DNA from: a bacterium HR20
Lineage (GTDB): Bacteria > Bacteroidota > Ignavibacteria > Kapaibacteriales > NICIL-2
Reading direction: 5' to 3'
Assembly (NCBI GenBank): GCA_002898675.1
Contig: BEHW01000032.1
Span: 1-20,671, forward strand
DNA length: 20,671 bases
This document shows positions 1 through 8,400 of this stretch, in pieces. The translations under genes were made by a program, and so were the position numbers. The notes beneath the pieces were generated by a model. It made no database searches. It was given only the letters and a program-made list of their open reading frames with translations, and had not been told where the DNA came from. Numbering within the stretch: the stretch's first letter is position 1; every line of letters begins with the position of its first letter.

Positions 1-2
1 TA

Positions 3-1256
3 AACCTGATAGACGAATTTCCAGGTGGAGATACGCTCCAGCGGAAACAGCCGAGAGAGTATGAGCTCTATCCGTTGAGCACGTTCGTGTCCCTGGGGAA
101 TAATCTCCTGCAGCCAAACCTCGCGCAGGGACGGGCGTGGGTGGACAATCGGAGAGGATCGATGTGGAGGAATCTCAGTGATTCTGCGGTGGTGCTGGGG
201 TTTACCCAAGCGCCAACTCAAGCGACCAATCGGTGTTGGTTGTGGCATGTTCCGCTCCACTTATGGATGCAACCTGATGAAACGACGATTCCCATCTCGC
301 GCCGCCGTCGGCTGGAGGTAGTGGGGCAGCTCGGGCACTTGAGTGCAATCCCTGGCATCGGGACAGGAACGCGTTTGCACCAGACGCGGCGGGTGCAGCA
401 GACGGGCGATACCACGAGCCGAATCGTCACCACTTCGCAGTTTTTGTGGCGCAGCACCCCTGCGGAAGTGACGGCGTTGGGGTACTACGGTGCCGAGGAC
501 GAAATCACACAAGCAGTGACGGCGATGCCGGGGCCACCCCCGCATTGCACTCGGTATGACGTTATCATTGCGCCGCCATGCATCCCGTGCTTGGACTTGG
601 AGATCGAACCGGCGCCACCGCTTCGAATCGAATCGCTCGACACTGCACGGACGCAGTGGTTTACGGTGATAGACACCCTCGATATCGGGTTGCTGGTCCT
701 GGGCAGTGATACATCAAAGGTACGGATGGAGATTGTACGGGCGTCGGATGGGCTGCGGAGGACGGTGCCGTTGAGCCCAGCACCAGACACGGCGGGGTTG
801 CTGTTGGAGCGGGTCCTCGTCAATGGAGGATGTGATCAGTATCGACTCGAGCTCATCGTTGGGGGTGGCGCGCTTACGGAGACGTACTATGTCGGGCCAA
901 TTCCTGTGGTGAACGATACTGCGCCTGATCGGCGTATTCTCGGGCGAAACAGCGTGCCTTCGTACGAACGCTTGGTGATTGATTTAGGTCACCGAGCAGA
1001 AGGAGGTTCATTCTCTTTGGATGCATATCCCATCCCTGCCGATGAGCATGTCAGTGTCCGGATTTGGTCATCAGAAGGGCGGTGGTACCGTGTGCGGCTG
1101 TACACAGTCGTCGGAGTTGCGGTTGCTGAAGGGAGTTGCCGTGCAGGGCAGGAACTTACGTTTTCGACCTTGACCATGCCGCCAGGAGTGTACATCGTCC
1201 GTGCTGATGATGGCAGCGGGAACGTTGTGCAGCGCCTGGTCGTGGTGCAGCGGTGA
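3..1256 (+). CDS. Secreted protein with T9SS C-terminal sorting domain (5' end missing)
   Basis: The frame is open from the first base of the window to a TGA at 1254-1256, giving 417 visible residues. The true start lies upstream, and the TTG at 75 is probably internal. The last ~80 residues look like a type IX secretion sorting domain: a YPIP motif (1026-1037, like the usual YPNP), then a beta-rich stretch with 'PPGVYIVRADDG' and the C-terminus VVVQR. Such tails route proteins across the outer membrane and are processed there. The rest is beta-rich, with 'PPCIPC' near residue 180, and I recognise no enzymatic domain in it. The preceding ~300 residues may be Ig-like or an adhesin stalk. It converges on the metallophosphoesterase gene. 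I am confident of the coding and the sorting tail; the function is unknown. Confidence 0.8.
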   Translation, partial: NLIDEFPGGDTLQRKQPREYELYPLSTFVSLGNNLLQPNLAQGRAWVDNRRGSMWRNLSDSAVVLGFTQAPTQATNRCWLWHVPLHLWMQPDETTIPISRRRRLEVVGQLGHLSAIPGIGTGTRLHQTRRVQQTGDTTSRIVTTSQFLWRSTPAEVTALGYYGAEDEITQAVTAMPGPPPHCTRYDVIIAPPCIPCLDLEIEPAPPLRIESLDTARTQWFTVIDTLDIGLLVLGSDTSKVRMEIVRASDGLRRTVPLSPAPDTAGLLLERVLVNGGCDQYRLELIVGGGALTETYYVGPIPVVNDTAPDRRILGRNSVPSYERLVIDLGHRAEGGSFSLDAYPIPADEHVSVRIWSSEGRWYRVRLYTVVGVAVAEGSCRAGQELTFSTLTMPPGVYIVRADDGSGNVVQRLVVVQR

Positions 1257-1304
1257 GAGGGTTCAGCCCCTTGCGCCTCTGTGTAGGCAGAGCGATGCTT
1301 CTTG

Positions 1305-1320
1305 CTCGGCGATCGCCGAG
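1305..1320. terminator. Perfect 16-bp palindrome between convergent genes
   Basis: CTCGGCGATCGCCGAG is self-complementary over all 16 bases and can fold into a 6-bp GC-rich stem with a GATC loop. It is the only obvious structure in the 82 bases between the convergent stops at 1256 and 1339, where a bidirectional terminator would be expected. Neither side has a T-run, so it does not meet the classical intrinsic terminator rule. It could equally be a protein-binding palindrome or chance. Confidence 0.3.
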
Positions 1321-1338
1321 ACAACGCTGCGGTGTCTA

Positions 1339-2100
1339 TTACCCCGCACGGCGCAGCATCTGGGCGTAGGCATCAGGGAGGGGACTTTTTTCGATTGCAC
1401 GTGCTGCGCGCTCGACGTCGTAGTGGGTGCGGCGAATCTCCACGGACAGCTCGAGCGTACCATCAGCGCGTTCGCCGAACGACAGTAGCACGTAGCAAGC
1501 GCGAGGATCCCCATCATGGGGTTTACCGACCGAGCCCGTGTTGATGACATGACGGATCGAACCGTCCGCCGAACGGAGCGTGCGATGGTACGGGACGTGC
1601 GTATGACCGCACAGGAGGATATCGGCGCCTGCTGCTTCGAGGATGCGCTGGAGGCTCTCATCACTGCGATCGGCAAAGAGGTACTCGTTGACGCGGCGCG
1701 GGCTCCCGTGCACCAGGAGAGCGCGGTAGAGGCCACCGCTACGGAGCCGATACTCGATGGAGATATGCGCAGGGAGTCCTCGGAGGTAGGCGCGATTGGT
1801 ATCGGTGATCGTTGCGTTGGTGTACGCGATAGATTGTTTACCGAGTTGGCGTTCGTGCTCCGTTTTGTACGCGCAGCCGCAGTCGTCACTTGCCGAGCCG
1901 ATGCCAACGTCATAGTTGCCAGCGATCGTCGGGATGCGGTGGGAGCGGATACATTCGATAACCTCGTTCGGCCAGACGTTGTAGCCGACCAGGTCACCCA
2001 AGCAGTAGATGGCATCCGGACGCTCGCGCTCAATATCGGTCAGACATGCTTCGAGCGCGGGCAAGTTGGCGTGAATATCGCTGATGACCGCTATGCGCAT
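1339..2100 (-). CDS. Calcineurin-like metallophosphoesterase (YfcE/MJ0936-like)
   Basis: The 253-residue product carries all metal-binding motifs of the superfamily in order: D8-I-H10, G35-D36-x-x-G39-Y40, G61-N62-Y63-D64, H131-G-S-P and G165-H166-T-H168. These residues hold a two-metal centre that hydrolyses phosphomono- or phosphodiesters. Size and motif spacing match the small cytoplasmic bacterial group, and no signal peptide is present. The physiological substrate cannot be read from the sequence. It is the last gene of a leftward four-gene run and begins only 3 bases after the stop of the cohesin/dockerin gene, so cotranscription is likely. An insert around residues 72-76 (DDCGC) has two nearby cysteines. 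Confidence 0.9.
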   Translation of the reverse strand: MRIAVISDIHANLPALEACLTDIERERPDAIYCLGDLVGYNVWPNEVIECIRSHRIPTIAGNYDVGIGSASDDCGCAYKTEHERQLGKQSIAYTNATITDTNRAYLRGLPAHISIEYRLRSGGLYRALLVHGSPRRVNEYLFADRSDESLQRILEAAGADILLCGHTHVPYHRTLRSADGSIRHVINTGSVGKPHDGDPRACYVLLSFGERADGTLELSVEIRRTHYDVERAARAIEKSPLPDAYAQMLRRAG

Positions 2101-2103
2101 CCA

Positions 2104-3495
2104 TTAGCGAGCAATGGTGAAGGCAACAGTGCAGCTATCGGTATGGAGCCAGTATGCGCCACTGGGCAGAAGCGCCACGCGTGGGTAGCGGTTCGACCCT
2201 GCGTTGAGTGGAAGGTAGGCGAGCATCCGCCCATCGCAGGCGTAGATCGTTGCAATGGTCGCCTGGCTGGATTCGATGATGAGATCGTCGCTGCATGCTG
2301 GTTGGGGATAGATCTTCGGGCACGTCGGCTCGGAGGCTTGCGTGATGCTTGAAATCATCGCCGATACGGGAACGATTGTTCTGCTATCAGCCAGCAACGC
2401 ATACGCTGCAAGGACCGCTGCACTCTCAACCTTCTGGCTGCCCGCTTCGATGTGGAAGGGGATGATCGGGATATCGTGCGGTGCTGCACTACTTGCGAGA
2501 CAGAGTGCACGACCGCTGGATGTGTCGTAGTGGACAAAGTCCATCGTCCATCCAGCAGCAGTGATCGCAAGGGATCCCAGATAGGCTGGGAGTGCCAGTT
2601 CGAGTGCGATCGTTTGGATACGTTGCGCAGGGAGAGTGATCGTGATCGAGGGACGACCGACGGGAGGTGATTGGACAAACGCTCCTTGGCTGCCGTGCAC
2701 CAGCTCGGTCGCAGTGCGCAAGCTGTCGTAGTTCACCTTCACGACGAGTGCATCGGCGAGCGTGATGTCGCCACTGCCATCGCAGTCGGCGTAGGTTGCT
2801 TGCTCATCGTCCCAGGCAAGTGCCAGCTGCGGTTCCCAGAGCGTGCTTGCAGGCTGGCGACGGTAACCGCGGAGCGCTCCGCCACCGGCGCCTTGCCCTA
2901 AGTAGAGTGCAACGGTGCTGAAATCGCGTTGGTCAACGCGGCCGTCGTTGTTGGCATCGCCAGGATACACCGCAACGTAGCTGTGGATACGCAGTACTAG
3001 CGGTGTCGGTTGGAGTGGGACGACCACTGGTCTTGCGCCTCCAACGACGGCTTCAGCGCTTCGAGCATTGAATTGGATGAGCGCTCCGTGCGGTGCTGTT
3101 GGGAGAACGACGAAATCCAGGTGAAGCACCGTTGGCGAATCCATTCCTGGCTGCGAGGATGGTTGTCCGGAAAGAACGCCAATGTGGATGCTGCCATTGC
3201 CGCTTGTGGTATCCGAGAGGTCAATGACATAGACGCTCTGGCGGCTGAGCGAGCGTGGCTTCCATGCAGCAAGGCGCACGTACTGGGCACCGGTATAGCG
3301 AAGTTCAAAGCTTACGGCAGTTACACCGGCGATACTATCGGCGATGACATCGAATCCGAAAAGTTTTGTCGCTGTAATCACGGTAGGATTCGCTGCGGGG
3401 TCTGTCCTGACAAAGCGCAGTACTTGGGCACTGGATGCCATGGTCACAAGTGCTGCAAGGCACAGCACGCTCCATGCTCGCATCATCAGTAGCAT
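2104..3495 (-). CDS. Secreted cohesin-like/dockerin protein with T9SS tail
   Basis: The 463-residue product begins with a signal peptide (hydrophobic residues 8-20, likely cut after SSA23). Residues ~25-170 form a beta-rich module resembling the cohesin fold. A dockerin-type pair of calcium loops follows: D180-x-N-x-D-G-x-x-D-x-x-D191 and D237-C-D-G-S-G-D-I-T-L-A-D248, about 45 residues apart, wider than in classical dockerins. A second beta-rich region leads to a C-terminal T9SS-like domain starting at KIYPQP and ending FTIAR. The product should therefore be secreted and held at the surface. The start codon at 3495 is tentative, because two in-frame ATGs (3486, 3483) follow and no clear Shine-Dalgarno is visible. 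It lies 39 bases after nusB and 3 bases before the phosphoesterase. The role is unknown; scaffolding or adhesion is a guess from the folds. Confidence 0.82.
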   Translation of the reverse strand: MLLMMRAWSVLCLAALVTMASSAQVLRFVRTDPAANPTVITATKLFGFDVIADSIAGVTAVSFELRYTGAQYVRLAAWKPRSLSRQSVYVIDLSDTTSGNGSIHIGVLSGQPSSQPGMDSPTVLHLDFVVLPTAPHGALIQFNARSAEAVVGGARPVVVPLQPTPLVLRIHSYVAVYPGDANNDGRVDQRDFSTVALYLGQGAGGGALRGYRRQPASTLWEPQLALAWDDEQATYADCDGSGDITLADALVVKVNYDSLRTATELVHGSQGAFVQSPPVGRPSITITLPAQRIQTIALELALPAYLGSLAITAAGWTMDFVHYDTSSGRALCLASSAAPHDIPIIPFHIEAGSQKVESAAVLAAYALLADSRTIVPVSAMISSITQASEPTCPKIYPQPACSDDLIIESSQATIATIYACDGRMLAYLPLNAGSNRYPRVALLPSGAYWLHTDSCTVAFTIAR

Positions 3496-3534
3496 CCAGT
3501 GGTTTGTTCCGAGGGCGCAATCATCGTGCCAGCA

Positions 3535-4140
3535 TCAGGCCGATGGTGGAATGTGGTCGAGTGGCTTGGTAATCGCACCGCTGGCGCTGAGGTCGTGTGC
3601 GGTTGCATCGAGGATGCCGTTGATGAACGCATGGCTTTTCTCGGTTGAGTAGCGCTTGGCAAGTTCGAGCGCTTCGTTAATGCTCACTTTGATGGGAATA
3701 TCGGCAAAGCAGAGCATCTCGGTGATAGCGATGCGCATGATTTGGCGATCAAGATGCGCGATACGTTCGAACTCCCAGTTGAGCGCGTGACGTTCGATGT
3801 GTTCATCGCACGTGGAGCGATGGCTGAGCACTTCCTCGAAGAGCCGATAGGCGTAGGTGACGTCGTTCTGCCGCCAGCGAATTGGAATGTCGCTTTCGAG
3901 CTCGGCAATTTCCTCCGGGCGGAGGATCCTCGATGGTTGTTGCGCAGGCTCGCTGGGGTGTTCGTCCGCGAAGATGCGATAGAAGATATGCTCGAAGTGG
4001 AGTTGACGGTACACCTGTGCGATGTCGTAGGCACAGAGCATCTGGAAGACCTTCTCGCGGGCTAAACGCCGATTGCCTTCGATGCTATGATGCTTTCGAA
4101 GGGGAAAAGGCTCCAGCGTGTGTTCGAGCGTCCGTTTCAT
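3535..4140 (-). CDS. nusB: Transcription antitermination factor NusB
   Basis: The 201-residue product is a NusB homologue. The N-terminal helix signature 'NRRLAREKVFQMLCAYDI' starts at residue 23. The C-terminal block reads 'AHLDRQIMRIAITEMLCF', followed by IPIKVSINEALELAKRYS and the conserved K-x-x-x-F-I-N-G-I-L-D motif. NusB with NusE binds boxA RNA and supports processive transcription of rRNA operons in the cytoplasm. It is longer than the ~140-residue E. coli protein: about 22 extra N-terminal residues, a longer central segment and a ~20-residue Pro/Ala-containing tail. The next in-frame Met is at residue 34, inside the conserved helix, so the upstream ATG is the better start. It lies 49 bases downstream of the dehydrogenase gene. 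Confidence 0.93.
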   Translation of the reverse strand: MKRTLEHTLEPFPLRKHHSIEGNRRLAREKVFQMLCAYDIAQVYRQLHFEHIFYRIFADEHPSEPAQQPSRILRPEEIAELESDIPIRWRQNDVTYAYRLFEEVLSHRSTCDEHIERHALNWEFERIAHLDRQIMRIAITEMLCFADIPIKVSINEALELAKRYSTEKSHAFINGILDATAHDLSASGAITKPLDHIPPSA

Positions 4141-4189
4141 GTTGCAAAGAGCGCATCGTCAGGCGCGAATATAGTCAGGAGCGCCGGCA

Positions 4190-5272
4190 TTAGCCATTGC
4201 GAATGCTTGGGCTCCCGACGTAGGTGCGGTGGATGTGGCGCACGTGTGCGATGCGTTCTTCTGCAATACGGTTCGATGCTTCGATGGTCAAGATACCCTC
4301 GCGCTCGGCAGTGCGGAAAATCCGTAGCAGCGTGTCGTAGATGCTCTCGACTTTGCGGGTGACCTGCTCGCGGCTCCAGTGTTCGATTTCGCTGGTGACG
4401 TTGATAAGCCCGCCAGCGTTGATGACGTAGTCCGGGGCGTAGAGGATTCCACGCTCGGCAAGCATGCGGGCGTGGCGCTCTTCATCGGCAAGCTGGTTGT
4501 TTGCACCGCCAGCGACGACGCTGCACCGAAGCTGGGGAATCGTCGTGTCGTTGAGGACTGCGCCAAGTGCGTTTGGCGAGAAAATGTCGCATTCGACCGC
4601 GTAGATCGCTTCTGGTGGGACGTACTCGGCTCCGTACTCGCGGCAGATCTCGCGGGCCTTTTCCTCGAAAATGTCTGTGACCGTCACACGCGCGCCATCT
4701 TCAACAAGGCGAGAAACAAGGTTGCGCGCGACGTTGCCAGCGCCTTGAACGGCGATGCGTTTCCCAGCGAGACTATCGGAGCCGAAGACAATCTGCGCTG
4801 CAGCCTTGATGCCAACGAAAACACCGAGCGCAGTGTAGGGCGAAGGATCGCCGCTGCCTTGCTCGCCTGCCACGCCAGTGACGTAGCGCGTTTCCATTCG
4901 AATCCACTCCATGTCGCGGACCGTTGTGCCGACATCTTCGGCGGTGATGTAGCGTCCACGGAGCGTTTCGACAAAGCGCCCGTAGCTGCGGAAGAGCATT
5001 TCACTTTTCTGCGTGTGCGGATCGCCGATAATGACTGCCTTCCCACCGCCGAGGTTGAGACCGGCGACCGCAGCCTTATAGGTCATTCCCCGCGAAAGTC
5101 GGAGCACATCGGTTATCGCCTCGGCGTCGCTTGCGTAGTTCCACATTCGCGTCCCGCCAAGCGCAGGTCCGAGTGTTGTATCGTGAATTGCGATGATGGC
5201 ACGCAACCCAACGTCGGGGTCACTGCAGAAAACCACTTGCTCGTGGCCGTAAAGTTCGAGTTCAGCGAACAT
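4190..5272 (-). CDS. Leu/Val/Phe-type amino-acid dehydrogenase
   Basis: The 360-residue product fits leucine dehydrogenase in length and motifs. It should oxidatively deaminate branched-chain or aromatic L-amino acids to 2-oxo acids with NAD+, or run in reverse. Visible elements are LGPALGGTRMW (34-44), RGMTYK66 with a substrate-binding lysine, GLNLGGGK78 with the catalytic lysine, D112 in TAEDVG, and a Rossmann motif G176-A-G-N-V-A181 followed by D199 at the end of the second strand, which favours NAD. The third glycine of the nucleotide motif is alanine here. The frame stays open upstream to 5398, but the ATG at 5272 is preferred: it has AAGGA six bases upstream, gives the family length, and avoids overlap with the divergent gene. 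Leu, Val and Phe preferences cannot be separated by eye. Confidence 0.92.
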   Translation of the reverse strand: MFAELELYGHEQVVFCSDPDVGLRAIIAIHDTTLGPALGGTRMWNYASDAEAITDVLRLSRGMTYKAAVAGLNLGGGKAVIIGDPHTQKSEMLFRSYGRFVETLRGRYITAEDVGTTVRDMEWIRMETRYVTGVAGEQGSGDPSPYTALGVFVGIKAAAQIVFGSDSLAGKRIAVQGAGNVARNLVSRLVEDGARVTVTDIFEEKAREICREYGAEYVPPEAIYAVECDIFSPNALGAVLNDTTIPQLRCSVVAGGANNQLADEERHARMLAERGILYAPDYVINAGGLINVTSEIEHWSREQVTRKVESIYDTLLRIFRTAEREGILTIEASNRIAEERIAHVRHIHRTYVGSPSIRNG

Positions 5273-5278
5273 TGCATG

Positions 5279-5283
5279 TCCTT
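5279..5283 (-). promoter_or_regulatory. Shine-Dalgarno site of the amino-acid dehydrogenase
   Basis: On the minus strand this reads AAGGA, six bases before the ATG at 5272. It decides the start, since the longer open frame to 5398 would add 42 residues with no family match. Confidence 0.6.
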
Positions 5284-5430
5284 GTGGTGAAACTGTGTGT
5301 GATGCGCTTGTGTTACTGCAACACGCGGCAATGGCAAGCACAAAGATACTGCCGCTCTCGTTTGGGCTGACTGATGCCTTCAGAAGCCGTATTTTCATTG
5401 GTGGCTCCAGTCAAACATTGGGATGTCGCT

Positions 5431-8400
5431 ATGCGCTACCGCACAGTCTTCGGTTTGCTGCTTGTTGCTGCGATCCTTGCTGGAGATATGCATGGGCAGC
5501 AGACTACGCGCGGACGGGAGTTCTACGTTGCGTTCCTGCCGAATTACCACAATGGGGGAGATCTCGCACCGGATAGTCTCTACCTGTTCATCGTTGCCGA
5601 TGAGCCGACAAACGGCACGATTACGTACACGAACAACCTCGGGCAGACGCTCACGCGCACATTCTCCATCGCCGATCCGCAACAAATTTTCGTGCACCGT
5701 GTGCAGTATCGCCCCTATGAGCTGTTCGGCTACAACAACAATGGGCAGTTTGTTACATCGAACGAGAACGAGCAGATCAGTTTGCGTGTCTTTCGAGTGA
5801 CGGCGGATCGAGACATCGCTCTCTATGCCCTCAACCAAGCGCTGACGACGAGCGATGCGACATTGGTCTTGCCCGTGACAGCGCTCGGCACTGAGTATTA
5901 CGTCATGAGCTATCCGAGCGACGGCGTGGTGAACACGAACGGAACACTCAACGGACAGTACACGCCGTCAGAATTTGCCGTGGTGGGTGTCGAAGACGGC
6001 ACCGAGGTGACGATTTACCCGAGCGCCCCGACTACCGAGAGTGGAACGCAGGTCAAGACGATTCGGCTCAATCGCGGGCAAGCAGTGCTCTATCAGGCAG
6101 AGTTTTCCCGAACGAACTTGAACTACGACCTGACGGGGACGCGCATTGTCGCTACGAAGAACATCGCTGTGTTTGCTGGGCACCAGCGGGCACTTGTTCC
6201 CGTGGAGATGCGTGGCAGCCTTGCTTCGCGCGATCAGCTCTACGAGCAAATGATCCCGCGCTCGGTCTGGGGAACAACCTACATCGTCACGCCGTTTGCC
6301 GAGCCGCAGGATGCGCAGACACCGCCGCAAGGGGCAAGCGACCTCTACCGCGTGCTTGCGGCAGAAAACGGCACTGAAGTCAAGGTCAACGGCCGCGTCG
6401 TTGCTGTGCTTCAGCGCGGGCAATTCTACCAAGCACCCTTACAGCAAGCAGCGCTGATCGAAAGCTCGCAGCCGGTGATGGTCGCGCAGTTCAAACGTTC
6501 ATATTCGGCTGGCGCGGATTTACGGTTGGGCGACCCCTTCATGATGATCATTCCTCCGCGACGGCAGTATCTGTCGCACTACCGCTTCCAAGCCTGCCAA
6601 GTCGCCCATCCTAGTGGTGGTATCACGTACTACGAGCAGTACATCACTGTCGTGACGACACCGAATAACGTCAACAGCATTCTGCTCGATGGTGATACGC
6701 TCAAGGCAGACTTCAAGCCAGTGCCCAACACGTGTTACGTCTACGCCAATGTCCGCGTGGGCGACGGTGCGCACACCATCACGAGCCCGCGACTGTTTGG
6801 ACTCTACGTCTATGGCTATGGCTACGCCGATTCGTATGGCTACGTCGGAGGCATGGCGTTCTTGCCGGATGTGCCAGACATCAACGTGAGCGCAGGTCCC
6901 GATCGCGAGCTCTGCCTCGGCGATAGCCTCACGCTTTCGGTCATCGGCAATGCTGCATCGGTCAAATGGAGCGTTGCCCCTGGCAACCCAGCGGTTCGCA
7001 TTCCGTGCGATACGTGCCACACCATCACGATTGCACCGACAGCGACGACGCGGCTTCTGCTGACCGGCTATGATTCGCTCGGTTGCTCGGTCAGCGATGA
7101 TGTGACGATCACCGTCTACGGCAAACCGCAACTGCGAATTCGCCCCGATACCGTTGTCTGCAGCGATGCACCGATCACACTCATTGCCGAAGGAAGCTTC
7201 CAGACGATCCAGTGGCAGCCGACCGAGGGACTCGGTTGCAGCAACTGTCCGCAAACGACCGTTACTCCACAGCCAGGGAAGGAAGTGGTCTATACGGCAA
7301 TCGCACGCAACGTTGGATCGGAACACTGTGAAACGCGGGACAGCATCCGCGTTCGATATGCGCGCGGCATCTTCGGACAGCTGCCAGCGATCGTGACGCT
7401 TTGCCAAGGCGATAGCGTGACATTCTCGCTCGACTACGGCGGGACGGTGCGGTGGTCGCCAACGCAGGGACTGAGCTGTGCTGACTGCAAGACGGTAACG
7501 ATTCGCCCCCTCCGGACGACGCGCTACGTCATCACGGGTGATTCGGCGGGCTGTACGACGCAAGCGGTCGTAGAAGTGCGCGTTGTTCCCAAGCCGACGA
7601 TGGCTCCACTGCCGGATACGATGATCTGCGAAGGCGAACGCGTTGCCCTCCAGATTTCGACGCAAGGCGCCGACCGCATCTCGATTGATCCTGCGGAAGA
7701 TGTATCCTGCACAAGCTGCTCCCAGCCGGTCTTCACACCAACGCAGACACGGACCTACGTCATCACCGCAAGCAGTGGCGCTGGAGCAAGCCAGTGCAGC
7801 GTCGCCGATTCGATGACGATTACCGTTCGCCCACGCCCGACCGTTGCATTTGACGGAAACCTACCTTCTCCGCTGTGCGAAGGCGATACAGCACGCGTTG
7901 TCGTTCGTGTCGGTGGGGCGGATTCGCTGCGGTGGGAGCCTGCCGATGGTGTGCTCTGTCCGACGTGCGACACTGTAGCAATCGTTGCAACGACAACTCG
8001 CACCTATACTCTGACGGCAACGACGTCGGCTGGGTGCAGCAGTCAAGCGGCGCTTGCAGTGACGGTCCGCAGCCGGCCAACGCTGACACTTGCGCCAGGT
8101 GATACTGCTGTTTGCGAAGGAAGCACCATCCGGCTCCATGCGGAAAGCGATGGGAGTCTCCAGTGGGATTCGACGGCCGCGCTCGATTGTTACGATTGCC
8201 CAGATGTCGAGCTTTCAGCAGCGCGCTCACAACGTATCACGGTTCGGAGCTACTCTGCCGATGGATGCGTCCGCGAAGCTGCAATCAATCTGACGGTCCA
8301 TCCTCGTCCGGCCATTGCGCTCCCGCCGAGTGTCCAGCTTTGCACCGGGAAGTCTATCCCACTGCAGCCAAGCGGCGTCCAGCCACAGTACCGCTATCAG

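Noticed and set aside
75..77. TTG as the start of the first gene
   Set aside because: The frame is open to the window edge and the protein is C-terminal in character, so the real start is outside.
1516..2352. 278-codon plus-strand open frame
   Set aside because: It is antisense to the metallophosphoesterase and the start of the neighbouring coding region, whose motifs are unambiguous; the translated product resembles nothing.
4379..5290. 303-codon plus-strand open frame
   Set aside because: It is a shadow of the dehydrogenase gene, which has clear catalytic motifs.
5273..5398. Longer N-terminus of the amino-acid dehydrogenase (extra 42 residues)
   Set aside because: It has no family counterpart, it would overlap the divergent gene region, and an AAGGA site sits just before the ATG at 5272.
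5374..5430. Earlier ATG for the 1403-residue secreted protein
   Set aside because: It would place 19 residues before a textbook signal peptide starting at 5431.
6520..7665. 381-codon minus-strand open frame
   Set aside because: It is antisense to the repeat region of the 1403-residue protein, with an Arg/Asp/Ala-rich composition typical of a shadow frame.
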